From Breviolum minutum Mf 1.05b.01 (Eukaryota > Sar > Dinophyceae > Suessiales > Symbiodiniaceae): a DNA stretch of 64,000 nucleotides. The DNA lies in NCBI GenBank assembly GCA_000507305.1, contig DF241544.1, positions 1 to 64,000 on the forward strand, given 5' to 3'. The position numbers and the translations under genes were made by a program. The first letter of the stretch is position 1. Every line of letters starts with the position of its first letter. Below, piece by piece: positions 1-11,010 of this stretch. The notes under the pieces were generated by a model that was given only the letters and a program-made list of their open reading frames with translations, did no database searches and was not told where the DNA came from.

Positions 1-366
1 GTATATACATATCGTATATTTGTGATTCCTCCAGGGTGCCAGGTCAAAGTGAGCATGGAAAAACTAGGTCCACCACGGTCCACCCACACACCCCATCTCT
101 CAGATGGACTGATAAGCGGCCGAAGGATTCATTGCTGCAATTCTTACACTTGGTTTTGAGGCCCATAGGGGTTGGACATTTCCGTCTCAGCATCATGACA
201 TAGCACATGAAATTGGCATTTTTTTTTGCCAACATTCGTGAGTGCCTCAATTTGCTCCCTTGGGCAAGTCTTTCTGATTCAGTGCTGTGCCACGCCAAAA
301 TACTTTTTGACCTGCGAGTATCTGTGAGTGATTTGTGACAGGAAATGCTCGCATACAAACAAATAG
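1..366. other. Left edge, no gene resolved
   Basis: This stretch probably holds an intron and perhaps earlier exons of the ammonium transporter that becomes readable at 367. I could not place an exon here with confidence. Both strands have open frames, but none has a recognisable motif. Confidence 0.4.
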
Positions 367-1890
367 ACGACGCTGTTGGCGCAGTGGCTGCACATGGCTT
401 CTTGGCTCTTGCAGCCTCACCAGGGACGTTGGGGTATAATCGAACCGCACAGTGCACTACTGCAATTTTGGGCGTGTGATTTTTGGCGTGCTAGTACGTG
501 CTCTTTCCATTTGTTGCTCCTTTCCAAAACCATAGATAAAGATTTTGGTTAAACACCGGATGATGCCACACTTTATCCTTTCGAATTTGCGTTGCTTGTG
601 CTGCATTTTTTGTTCTGCTTATGCAGTTTGCTTGTTTTTGTGTTGTAGTCTTGTTTGTGGTTGTGACGGTTGACTCATCAGTAGATTTTGGACATGTTGT
701 CTCTTGAGCAAACCATTTGCCGTCTACGATGCGTTCTGTTGCACCAAGGCCCGAGTGGAGATCCTTGGCAACAAACAGGTTTTAGGCACTGGGTAGGATC
801 ATGGCAGTCAGGATCGCTGTGTTTCGGGGCATGCGTCCAAAACAAACAAAACAGGTCAAGTATATTGTAGATAGAATGTAAGATATTTGCACACAATCAG
901 ATTTGATAATTTGATATATTAAATTGATCAATTGTATGTTTATCTTGTAAAGCAATATTGGAACAGAATAATCACACCCCGAGCGAGTAAATGCTTTGTA
1001 TGCTCTTAGGCTTGGGGAGCCATTGCAGTTGCATTATTTGCAGACAAACACTGTGGCGGCAATCCTGACGTCGTTGGCGTATTTTTTGGTGGTGGCGAAG
1101 AAGCATGGCTTCTTCTTGCCAAGCAACTCCTGGGGATGGCCGTTTTATGTGGAATCTCCATCGTCATTACCTACGTGTCTGTTTAGTTCCTTGCATTACA
1201 AGATCCCTCACAACACGTTTTTACACAACCAACACAAACATGATATAGACCCACCATGAAGTGCCTAAATTATCTTAAATTAGCATTCCTATTACACTCT
1301 GGTACACTTTGGTGAGTTGGCTTTTTGCAGGTTCTTTCAAGTATTTACAGTTTCCCTAGGAGGATAACTTTCCATCCTTCTCGGGGTCATGGGCCACGAC
1401 TTTGCAGAAATTTTGGCAGAACGGTCTCGACTAGTTGACCCAAATCATTTGCTTGTTAATGCCAAGAGCTGGCCAGTTTGAAAGGTGTGATGCTTGACCC
1501 CTTTGGGGTTTTGGGAGTTTTTGATTTGGTTATGGATTGCATTTATATCTGCATGTCTTCATTGTCACGAACTAACAAATAGTTGGACTATGGATGAAAA
1601 TTATCTGCCTTTGCATGATTCCAAAGCCGTCAACTGTGTTGTGCAGCAGCTTGGTTACTCTGCCTCTCAGCCTCGTCGATGTGCTCGTTGGCTTCCGGTG
1701 CACTCGTGCATGTGAGCTGATTGGCCTGGATTATTGGGAGCATCAGCAACTTGGCAAAGCATTTTCCGTGGCAGATGTTATCACACACCAGTGCATGGCA
1801 GAATTCATGTTCCCTTGGGGCTCAGGTTTAATGATGGTTCGTTCGAAAAGGACAAGGACAAGGCAGAGAACAAGGGGAGACCTGTGCTAA
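367..1890 (+). CDS. Ammonium transporter (AMT/MEP/Rh family), 3' exons only
   Basis: The reading is pieced together from exons 367-396, 797-832, 1044-1176, 1671-1753 and perhaps 1826-1890; codon phase agrees at each join. The first exon reads DDAVGAVAAHG, the family signature that contains the second pore histidine. The third exon gives GVFFGGGEEAW followed by a hydrophobic helix (LLLAKQLLGMAVLCGISIVI). The fourth ends with ELIGLDYWEH, matching the C-terminal E..GLD..EH motif of AMT proteins. Donors are GC at 397, 833 and 1754 and GT at 1177; all acceptors are AG. Members of the family move ammonium across a membrane as trimers, which fits nitrogen uptake in an alga. The N-terminal helices lie left of the window. 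The last exon and the stop at 1890 are uncertain; a longer C-terminal tail using exons near 2.1-3.1 kb is possible. Confidence 0.65.
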
Positions 1891-2142
1891 ACACAGCCAA
1901 CTCTTCCAAATGCACGGGATAGGGCTTGTGCCACAAGACCATACACAAGCGTTGTGTGATCACGGATTGTGATGCTTTGACCAAACGTATGCAAAGCATA
2001 GTTATTTGGAGCCAACTATTGAATCAGCGTCATTTCTTCATATTCATTCCAATTTCATAAGCAGAGTGATAAGAGTCTTTTGCTTTCCCCTAGTCTCGTC
2101 TCTTCGATTTTCCTCTTGGCTTCCTTTCGGGGAGCTAGTCAG

Positions 2143-3134
2143 GCAGCTTTCTTTAACGCTGCCAAGCTGCGAGAAAGTTTGAGCAGCAGCTGCTGGCCAG
2201 CTTTCAATAGTCCTGAGAAGAGATATATGCGACTTGGTTGATCTTCAGGAGGTTTGTGCGCACTAATTCTGGTGGTTTATGGTGACAGATAGTTTTGAAA
2301 CTGGGTTCGGGATGAGATGTGGTGAAGTTTTTGAAGCTTTCATTGTATATTGGATCTCTCCCAGGGCTGAGCAGAAAGTCAGGGAGTTGAACGAAGAGCA
2401 AGCCCGGAAACATACAGCAGAAGGTGAACCTAAAGAAAAGAACGACCACCATGACCGTACAGTGGAGGTGGGAGGACTTTGGCAACTTTGTCTTTGGCAG
2501 CTTTGCAGGGTGACTCGAGAACTAGAGAACTAGGATTCAGATCAATCCCCGTGCGATATGCCCCATTATGGAGTGGTTTTTGAAGCACGAAACTCTGTAG
2601 CTGTAGCTGATAGAGGTCAGAGATGTCCGGAGATGCCAAGTTTCTGAAATGAATTGAAGAAGCATGAATGTGCTGGTAGCATCGTAGTTGTATGTAGTTG
2701 TTTTATAGAGTAATAGTAATATGTAGCATCTACATACCTCTACTGTTCTGCTCCCCGATTCCACTGTACCTATCCAAAGCAAGTGGGTGTTCGTTGAATG
2801 TGTGCTTGTGTGGTTGATATCTTAAGATTGCCTTGGCAGGCTAACATGGACTTGGGGATTGAAGTTTCAATCTTGAAGAAGCAGGTAGAAATGCCACTCG
2901 CTCAGATTTGGTCAGACATGACATAGAAAACAGAAAGCAAAAAAAAAATACAGTGCTTCAATCATTACAATCTGTTACACATATTTACAAATTTTATGAT
3001 AAAATATGTTTTATTCGTTTGCATCTTGTTCTGTGTCAGATTTGTCAGATCTTGTGAGGTTGCAAGCACAGATTCATTTGCTGGCAGCTGGCAAGATGCG
3101 AGATGAAGCTGACGGAGTGGGTCAGGACATGTGA
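2143..3134 (+). CDS. Exons of an unknown helical, charged protein
   Basis: Four stretches look like + strand exons. 2143-2180 reads AAFFNAAKLRE. 2363-2420 reads AEQKVRELNEEQARKHTAE before a GT donor. 2840-2884 reads ANMDLGIEVSILKKQ between AG and GT. A last stretch of about 3040-3134 reads LVRLQAQIHLLAAGKMRDEA and then GVGQDM and a TGA stop. The residues are rich in E, K, Q and L, as in a coiled coil. The phase between the third and fourth stretches does not match, so at least one exon is missing. It may be its own gene or the cytoplasmic tail of the transporter upstream. I do not recognise a family. Confidence 0.35.
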
Positions 3135-3140
3135 TGAGAT

Positions 3141-3168
3141 CTCGCCACATCTCGCCACATCTCGCCAT
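3141..3168. repeat. 10-bp tandem repeat, nearly three copies
   Basis: The unit CTCGCCACAT is repeated twice in full and once in part. It is one of several 9-11 bp, 2-3 copy arrays in this window. Confidence 0.8.
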
Positions 3169-6049
3169 GAATTTCGTCGATTTCCGAGAGGCCAAACCTC
3201 GGAAAAGGATGAGAAACCGTAAAGGATCAAGACCTGTTTTGACAAATTGCGGCAATAAAAAGACACGAGAAAACATATCAAACTCTTTATCAAGTCATCG
3301 AGATCACAACTTCACCCGTCCAGGACATGTTTGGAAACCAGGATGGTGGAGAAGAAGAAGAGGAAAGATGTGTGCCGGTAGAAGTTGGACTTGGAGCCGT
3401 TTAAAAGAGTCACCTTCAGTTGAAGCCTTTGAAAGAAACATCTTTCCGTTTCTTCACAGTTGTGAGGCAGCTCCTCAGAGTAGCCCTCCAGAATTTTGGC
3501 CAATGAAATCAAGTAAAACATAGAAACACATTCCATATAGTTTTGACTTTTTGATTGAATAGTTTCTAAGACAAATTACTTCCTCGAATTCTTTGTCCAA
3601 AATCAAAGTACTGTTTTTAATTTTCGCCCGTCACACGGATCCATTCCTGCCCCGAGGCACCAGAGGTCTTTGATGGTCTTTGATCCTGATTGTTCACCGT
3701 GTTCACCTTCCGATAGAAGGGTTGGGAATTGGATGGAGGGCAGCTGAGTCTCATTTAATGCTTTCCATGCTTTTCTTTCGTTGAATTGGACCTTCAAAAC
3801 GGTATGGCGTTATTTTCAAATTTATGCTATTCCAAGCGTTGAAACTCTGGCAACGCAACCAATGTTTTTGAATGAATTTGTATCGATTCTTGATGCGTTC
3901 ATACATGTATCTACACTTCTGATTTGATCCAAGGATGAGGCATTTTGGCTTTGCCGCTGGCATTGACCAGGAAGCTCTCTTGCCTTTGAAAGGACATTTG
4001 GTACAGCTGATGAAATGATAGTTTGTATAGGATCCAAGTTGCGACAAATGCACAGCCCAAGTGTTTGAAGTGTATGTAGTCATCTAGTCTTTATCTAAAT
4101 TCTGTACTCACCAGGTTTCTGGGAGGTTTCGGTTTGCAAAACAAGTGTTTGTGAATCAAAGGATCATTCATTTCTCCTTTGGATAATTTGAAACGACATT
4201 GGAGCAGAGGTAGATGAGCTGAGATGTTATCGGATTTCACAATGAAAAGGATCATGTTCCAAATATGTTCAACATCATTCAAAGGGATCCAGGGTGCAAA
4301 TCCCGTATATACGAGGCCTGTTCGCATATTGTTCAGTTGACAGAGGTTTGGTCTGACTCATGCCCAGATACTGCTATTGCAAGTGTTGTGTCGCGCTTGT
4401 TTTTCAGAGTTGTGATGAGGATTTTCATTACTTGTAAATCGAAGGAGAAACGCAGGCGTTCAAATGCCTGCTAGCTGTCAGACATGGGCTGTCAGCAGCA
4501 ATCGTTTGACTTAAGCTGGTCCGTGACAGACATTGTTTGTGCCCAAATACCTTTGGCAGTTTATCCGTTTATCCATGTTTATCCTTCTTTGCTTCGTCTT
4601 GGTGACTTGGCGTACTCCACAAACCTTCCAATTGACAGGGATTCTAGGTACGGTTTTCGTTGATTCTGTTGATTGCATGCTGAACGCTCAATGCCACTTT
4701 TTGAGTCCAAGTTCTTCCAAGAAGAAGCCTGGGCTCAAGATTCTTCCAAGCTGCATCAATGTGTGCACCGATTGCCGAGGGGGATCTTGCGGTCAAACAA
4801 ACATGCTGCAGATCTGCTGGCGGTCTTACCTCGAGTGAACTTGGAACTTCAGAAATCAAAGCCATAGAAATCACATCAGGACAGGTCATGAAGCATTGGA
4901 AGGACAGCCTTTCTGCGCGGGAGGCTCTAGGCTCCAAGATGAAATCATATTAGAACCACAATTACAGAACACCAACATCCGCTGCAATCAAATTTGCTGC
5001 AGCTTCATCAGCACTGAGCAAAGGAGGCATTTCATAAAAATGTCGGGACGTCAACGCTGAACGAAACAATACGTGCAGCCGTGCAGTCCATTTCTGGCCA
5101 TTGTCAGAAAGGGACACTATCCGCCTTCCGAAGTTTGGGCAGACAGATGCCTGTCGCTTTCAACTGCACATAGAACAGTCTCCAAGGTGTTGTGAAGGTG
5201 TGCGAAGATTTATAGACGAATACAGAATGATACACAATTAGATTGAACCAGTCTTAGATTGAGGTGGACTTGGATCCCATGAGAAGTGAAAAGCCGAGTT
5301 GACCTAGGATTCTACGGAGGCAGTGCACGGAAGGGTTGGACGGTTGGACATTCACCAAGAAAGCAACGATTGCAGCAAGGGGAAGGGAAAGGCAAAAACG
5401 TACAAGAAATGCACAGTGTTACAACATGTTACAACTTCACTTCACAGAAATGCAATCGGAATGGCAACGCAACTCTCTCTCTCTCTCTCGCTTTCTATGT
5501 CAATGTATCAATGTTGTCTCTCCCACAGGTGGCTCGCCCTGGGGTGAGGCACAGGGCCTGGACTCATCGCACATGGGACACAACGTAACTTCGAGGAAAT
5601 TGCTTCGTTGCTTGTCACATTTGTCACATTTGTTACATGCTTCATTCATGAATGTCCTGTATTGTCCTGTCACCTTCTCGATCTAGGACATCCTTGGACA
5701 GCTTAGACAATTGATGTTGACTTCCAAGACGCTTGCCCGGTTGCCCCCCTTCCTACATATAAAAATTTGTGCTTTGCTTGCAGGTCCTTGTTGCTTGTGG
5801 CTGGCTTGTTGAAGGAACTCAAGATTGCAAACGCTTGAATCTCAGAGGGGCATAGAGAGGTAAGAGACAAGAAGCATGGGAGCAGCATAGAAGCAGGTGG
5901 TTTGTGATCAGCTTGGTTGAGCCAAATCAATTGTATCAATTGGATGATGCACGATCATGTACGATCAACGATCATGATGCTAGATGTAGGATCGGATAGT
6001 GCATGATTCCATGTGATTCCATGATCATGCTTGTGAATCGCTTTTAGAG
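3169..6049. other. Mostly unassigned; a few weak exon candidates
   Basis: On the minus strand 3312-3536 and 3751-4327 have open, protein-like stretches (for example ILEGYSEELPHNCEETERC and FAPWIPLNDVEHIWNM), but no splice chain could be built. On the + strand 4887-4953 follows an AG acceptor and reads VMKHWKDSLSAREALGSKM to a TAG stop, a possible last exon. A short CT microsatellite lies at about 5472-5490. Nothing here has a recognisable domain. Confidence 0.3.
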
Positions 6050-6103
6050 GCTCGCCCCATCCGGGCAATTGAGTTGCCCCTCGAAGGCCACCGGGAATTG
6101 CAG
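6050..6103 (+). CDS. Isolated exon, unknown protein
   Basis: This is 54 bases, 18 codons, reading ARPIRAIELPLEGHRELQ. It is more GC-rich than its flanks, with AG before it and a GTTAG donor after it. No neighbouring exon could be linked, and the family is not recognised. Confidence 0.4.
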
Positions 6104-7324
6104 GTTAGACCTGCTTTCGAAAGGGAGTGATATGAGTGAAATCATGTTGATCTCAGTTGTATTGTATGAATTTCATGAACATGTATGACTCTATGACTGT
6201 ATGAACCGAATACCGAATTGCAAGAGTGTAAATGCAAAGGGATTGAAAAGTAAAAAGAAAAAACAAATTACATCAGTGGTTTTGGTAGCATCTCAACGCG
6301 GGGCCCAGCTTGAACAGGAGATGTCTATTGGCAAACTACTTTCGCCTTTCCAGAGGACTGGAAAAGTTGAAACTTCCGGCAAGCATACTTGGCTCTTCAA
6401 GCTCACCAAGTACTACTGTATTAATTATTAGATATATACAGTATTAAATTGTAGTTAAATAACATTGAATGTACGGTAGCGTAATTAATGACATCTTGTT
6501 TGAAGCATTTCAATCAACGTTTGCAACAACCAAATTCTGTAGGATGTGCACAACGTTACTACATTTCTCAAGTGTGAAGAGCCGGTTCCCACCTTGATTT
6601 GGCTGTGCGGAAGGGTGGACATGACCGAATGTTTGATTCTGCAGCTATGTGCAGCTCTTTTTGAATTTGCTGGGTCTCATCGTTTGATCACTACTTCTTT
6701 GCTTTGGCTTTTTGGGAGACCATCTTTGTTGATGTGATTTTGAATGCTTTCGAAGCATGAGATACTGCAGAGTACATGTCACCTATTTCTTCACGGTGTG
6801 GACTGTGGCTTTGGCTCTGCGTTTATTTGACCTCTTCGGTGCCGATTGTATAGTTTTTGCTGGCACTGTTCAAAAACATTATTTTATCTCCCTGTCAATA
6901 AATGCTAGATACGTAGGAGATGGAAATTATGCACGTTGTTCCTTGATCTAGTTTCACAGTCTTCAGTTTGATATTTTGTTTCATACAGCAGAGACATGCC
7001 GCATTAAAGAGATCGGAGGTCTCGTAGTGGCATGATGTGTCATGAAAACTCAGAGGTTCGCGTGGTTGTTTGATTCTCATCTAGACATTTTGGATATTTT
7101 GCACGAGTGCCTCCGCTGGATTAGAGGCAGTTTTGTAGCGAAACGATCGTTTCGCAAGTCTTGAGATCAATCACTTGCCAGTCATACGCAGTCATCACAA
7201 ATCGGCAGGAGCTTCCCAAATCCGTTCGAACAAATGGCGCAGCATGAAAATATATGAAACTATATATAATATTTATATGAAAATGAAAAGGGCTTCTGGC
7301 CCTGCTGTGGAGCCGCTTGGCGCC
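6104..7324. other. No gene resolved
   Basis: This is AT-rich sequence between an isolated exon and the start of the SDR gene. Short open frames at 6201-6431, 6546-6737 and 6757-6951 (+) have no motif and no convincing splice chain. Confidence 0.4.
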
Positions 7325-10300
7325 ATGGCTCTCCGTGTGCTAGTCACAGGTAGCACTGGCTATGCTTCTCGTCTCCAGAGCAACCCCAGTCATACTAGGA
7401 CTTGAGATATATACGACACATTTAAGACCCACACAACTTTTCCGTGGGTGTCGACTGTACATTGGAATTGAATAAGTTAATTGATTAATTGCATGTATTA
7501 CACGGAAGTGTACGAAACAGTTCATTTTTATCAACGACCATACCCGTACTGGTAGAAGGTTGAGCGTGATGGGCAGATGATTCAAGTCAGCAGTTTCCAT
7601 GGTACTGTGAAATGATGGATTTCAGTTTCTACAATCCAAACAAGGCATGGGAAAAGCTTTTGAGATTGCCTTGACACGTGTATCTTACCATGAAACCACA
7701 AGGTGGGCCGCTTTTTGGTGCCGCTCCTGGAGAAAGATGGTTCCTTGCCTTTAAAGTGTCCGCTCCCATACCAAGCTTATCCTCGCAGTTAATTCTTACG
7801 CCTAGAGGTGTTTGGACGTCCTTTGACAGCAAACCGAAAGGTATGTAGAAGACATTGAAACGGATAGACGGTCCATGGCTGAAAGGTCACCAAGTCATTG
7901 GCGTGAGCCGTTCCAGCAGCACCAAGATGGACCTTTGCAATTTGGACAGCAAAAAAGTGAGGAAAAGTTGGCACTTCCATGATCCAAACATCCAAGCTCA
8001 ACGAAGTAAGTAGTCAGTTGACACGACCAAACCTTGGTATTCCATGATCACACAAGAGGATGTGATTCCGATTCAAGGCTGTCCAGAGATGCCAGAGAGC
8101 CACCTGATTTCTCAACAATTTTGGAACACTATTCCCAGGAAAAAGGCACAGGTGTGCGGTATCTAACTTCATCCTTCCAAGAGAGGTCTAATGATCCGAA
8201 GCCATTTGGATCCAGTTTTTCACTTCTGAGCAGGCTGATGGCGTCGAATGTGTCTGGTGCAAGGACCTTTGAGGTGGAAAATGCTGAAGGCAGGAGGAGG
8301 AAATCCTTGCTTATCTCCTACCTTTCTCAAGCAGTTTTGCTGATGATTGTAATCCTTCTTGGTTGTGGAAATAGCATCTCCAGACAAATGGCTTCAAAGG
8401 CTTTGTCCCAACGTTACACCTACATGTTGGGGCTCTGGACAGCAGTTGCCTATGTCCCTCTTTTTTGGGCCATTCTGTTACTGCTGTTGAAAACGGGAGC
8501 TGCTCCATGGTTTCAGTTGAAATACATGTGGCAATCCAACGGTGCCATAGCACCAGCACTTTTGATTGTGCTGGCAGCCTTGGGAGATGCATTGGGGGAC
8601 GTGATTGGAGCAATTTGTACAAATCATGTCACTGGACCTTTGAACAGCTTGGTATCCAACTGCTCATCAATTTTTGTAGCCTTGCTCTCAATGTGTATGC
8701 TGAATCAGAGATATTCACTGCTGCAAGTGTCAACTCTATGTGCAGTCTTGATCGCTGTAGTCATTGGGATTCTCCCTTCTTTTCAAGAAAAACAGGGTAG
8801 CTCTGGTAGCTCCGATCCTTTCTTCGTCATTATTTCTGGTGGAAGTTGCGTTTTCAATGCTTTTGCCTTTGTGGTAAAAGAGCTGATTTTTACTCGGTAC
8901 AAGAAGTGGCGGGCAGGCGAAGATCTTGAAGGTGGTCTTGGCTTAAACATGTTTCTGATCAATTCGCATGAAGCCATTTTTCAGCTTCCACTGACCCTTC
9001 TTCTCATTCCCCTCAATGTCATGATGAAGCAGACCACCCAAGGAAACATGATTAGTTACTTGAAAGAGGCAATGACCTGTGTGTTCAGCGGACAAGCTGA
9101 TGCTTGTGGCCCAGATGCTATACATGGAGAGCTGGCTGGCCGTTGTGTCCTGATCTACGTGATATTTAATTTGCTCATGAACATGGGCATTCTTCTTGCA
9201 GTGAAACATGCAGGAGCCTTGGCTACTTTTGTTGCTCTTAAGGCCATCTTCCCGGTATCCACCATCCTCTTTGAATATGTGGATTGGCCCATCCTTGGCA
9301 AGACCGAGTGTTCTTGGCTCATTTGGCTTTCCATGGCAATTCTGCTGCCCAGCATTGCTTGCTACCAATGGGCTTCGCAATTGCAAGCAGCCAGAGCTGC
9401 AATTCATCCATCTCTTGCAAGCTGTTGCTGGCCTTTGCGCAGCAAGAACACCAATTTGGAAACTGAAGGAATGTTGACCTAATTTCAGTCTGATTGTCAG
9501 TGAGACAGCTGAGGAAAAAAGTCCATTCGCAATTTCTTGACATTCATGGACCCATGAACATTCCACTAGAATCTTGTGGCTTGGGGATGCCCAAGACTGC
9601 TTGAAGCATTGATCGGGTCCCTCCTTTTCCATCTGCTTGGATTGATTTCAGATGATTTCAGACGCAAGACAAGTTTAACATACAACAGTCATACAACTGC
9701 AAAGATGCAAAACAGGAATCTTTGAGAGCAGATCTGAAACCAATCTCGAAGCATTGCCACGACGAGACCAGAGTGTGAAGAAACGGAAAAACGTCGGACA
9801 GACCTCCGTTGGTGTGACCCCATGCAGCAAATTTATGCGATTCAGAGGGTACTATGAGTATATGTAACATATACAGATACATCATATTCATATCATATAT
9901 TGTACTTATTCCAAATGGAAGCATCCTAGTTGCGCTCGAGGACGCAAGTCCAGGGCGATGACTTCAGAACAAGCCAAACAGGTGCTTACGTAGATTTGAA
10001 TGTTGTCCTTCGAGAGGCAACTGAAGTGCATGTTGAGGCACTTAGTTAAAACTAGTTAAGCGATGGGGTTGGATGATTCGAGGTTGAAATAGTTGGGGAC
10101 TATGTTGTATTTCAATGTATTTCAATCTTCCAGAAGCTGAAATCCAATCAGAACTTTATCACTATGGCAAATAGTCTCGATGCAGCTACGCAGCCACGTT
10201 ACTTCCTGGCCTCAAGGAGAACTTCAGTAAAGTTGAAGTTTTTAAAGGGGAACTAGCGAGGCAAAGATGGACGTTTCATTTAGGAGCGTGACATGTTGGT

Positions 10301-11010
10301 ATTCAGGTGACATCAGCTCTCCGCTTTGGCTTGAATTATGTTTTGTGCCAAATAAGGCAATTCCAGCGACTGCGAACGAGTTCTTCAGGAGGTGTGAGAA
10401 AGAAAGCTTGAAACAGACAGACACAAATGCCCACCAAGAACCGTATACATCATTCAATGTCAATATCATTCAGCGAGTTCACGGCTCCCTTTAACCTACC
10501 GAACCTATTCACCTACCCGGAATGAAGATACTGCGTGCAAGAACATTGAATATCATTTGAGCAACTTTGATTTAATCTATTTCTCTTGCAAAATGTTTAC
10601 CTTTGCCTGCTACGAATCCGCAAAGGTGAAACCCGATGTCATCGTTCACACAGCGGTCCGGATGCCCAGCTACGCAGCCACCTGTGGATACATATGGGGC
10701 CATATGATCTTTACATGCAATGTATTTGATGTTCTATTTGATGTATCTTAGCTTTACAACTTTACTCCAGCAAAGTTGCAGGCCCTCAGTTCTCCAGCAA
10801 AATGTCCGGCAGCCAAGACGAAATCCACGTCGAAATCCAGATTCAGTCGGCAAAATCTCGGCTTTGGTTTACCGGTTTACCGGTTTGCCGGTTTACCATG
10901 CATTTGAGAGCAGTCAGACATCTCAGCTGCAAGGCGAGGAGGACGAAGCCCTCAGCCGAAGTTTCAATGTTCCTCGACATTTTGCCGAGAAGGCGAAGGA
11001 ATTGAATCCT
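7325..11010 (+). CDS. SDR-family NAD(P)-binding epimerase/reductase-like gene, 5' exons
   Basis: Five exons can be read: 7325-7363, 7703-7739, 7886-7956, 10626-10668 and 10934-11010. The start ATG at 7325 gives MALRVLVTGSTGY, the GxxGxxG nucleotide-binding loop; it joins to VGRFLVPLLEKDG and then HQVIGVSRSSSTKMDL. Exon four reads VKPDVIVHTAVRMP, the family's PDVVIHxAA strand, and exon five reads SRSFNVPRHFAEKAKEL, the helix that follows. The order and spacing fit an extended SDR of the RmlD/epimerase type, which reduces or epimerises nucleotide sugars using NAD(P). Donors are GC at 7364, 10669 and 11011 and GT at 7740 and 7957. An exon of about 8-10 residues between DSKK and VKPD was not found. 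The catalytic YxxxK exon and the 3' end were not found; a stretch near 12870-12950 (RLDFCRIVAKHFKIDESI) may belong to it. The intron 7957-10625 contains the CRT-like gene. Confidence 0.6.
8195..8215 (+). other. Relict dinoflagellate spliced leader (DinoSL)
   Basis: The sequence CCGAAGCCATTTGG and the next few bases align to the 22-base DinoSL (consensus CCGTAGCCATTTTGG then CTCAAG) with 18 matches, three mismatches and one missing T. It ends 22 bases before the ATG at 8238, where a trans-spliced leader would sit. Relict leaders in front of intronless genes are known from dinoflagellates and arise when processed mRNA is copied back into the genome. Confidence 0.6.
8238..9482 (+). CDS. CRT-like drug/metabolite transporter, intronless retrogene
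   Basis: This is one uninterrupted frame. The first in-frame ATG is at 8034, but I prefer the ATG at 8238 (MASNVSGARTFEV), which lies just after a spliced-leader relic and gives about 414 residues, close to the usual length of chloroquine-resistance-transporter-like proteins. The protein has about ten hydrophobic segments, starting with LISYLSQAVLLMIVILLGCG, in two repeated halves as in the drug/metabolite transporter superfamily. Segments such as GDALGDVIGAICTNHVTGPL, KHAGALATFVALKAIFPVST and LFEYVDWPILGK match the CRT family by eye. A cysteine-containing loop (about CVFSGQADACGPDAIHGELA) lies between the last transmembrane groups. CRT proteins export small solutes or peptides from acidic vacuoles; a vacuolar or plastid-related membrane is likely here, but this is inference. 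Intron-rich neighbours plus no introns here indicate a reinserted mRNA. It sits inside an intron of the SDR gene, same strand. Confidence 0.85.
   Translation: MASNVSGARTFEVENAEGRRRKSLLISYLSQAVLLMIVILLGCGNSISRQMASKALSQRYTYMLGLWTAVAYVPLFWAILLLLLKTGAAPWFQLKYMWQSNGAIAPALLIVLAALGDALGDVIGAICTNHVTGPLNSLVSNCSSIFVALLSMCMLNQRYSLLQVSTLCAVLIAVVIGILPSFQEKQGSSGSSDPFFVIISGGSCVFNAFAFVVKELIFTRYKKWRAGEDLEGGLGLNMFLINSHEAIFQLPLTLLLIPLNVMMKQTTQGNMISYLKEAMTCVFSGQADACGPDAIHGELAGRCVLIYVIFNLLMNMGILLAVKHAGALATFVALKAIFPVSTILFEYVDWPILGKTECSWLIWLSMAILLPSIACYQWASQLQAARAAIHPSLASCCWPLRSKNTNLETEGMLT

Noticed and set aside
3948..3964. GGCATTTTGGCTTTG as a spliced-leader relic
   Set aside because: Only about ten bases match in a row, the 5' part differs, and no start codon follows.
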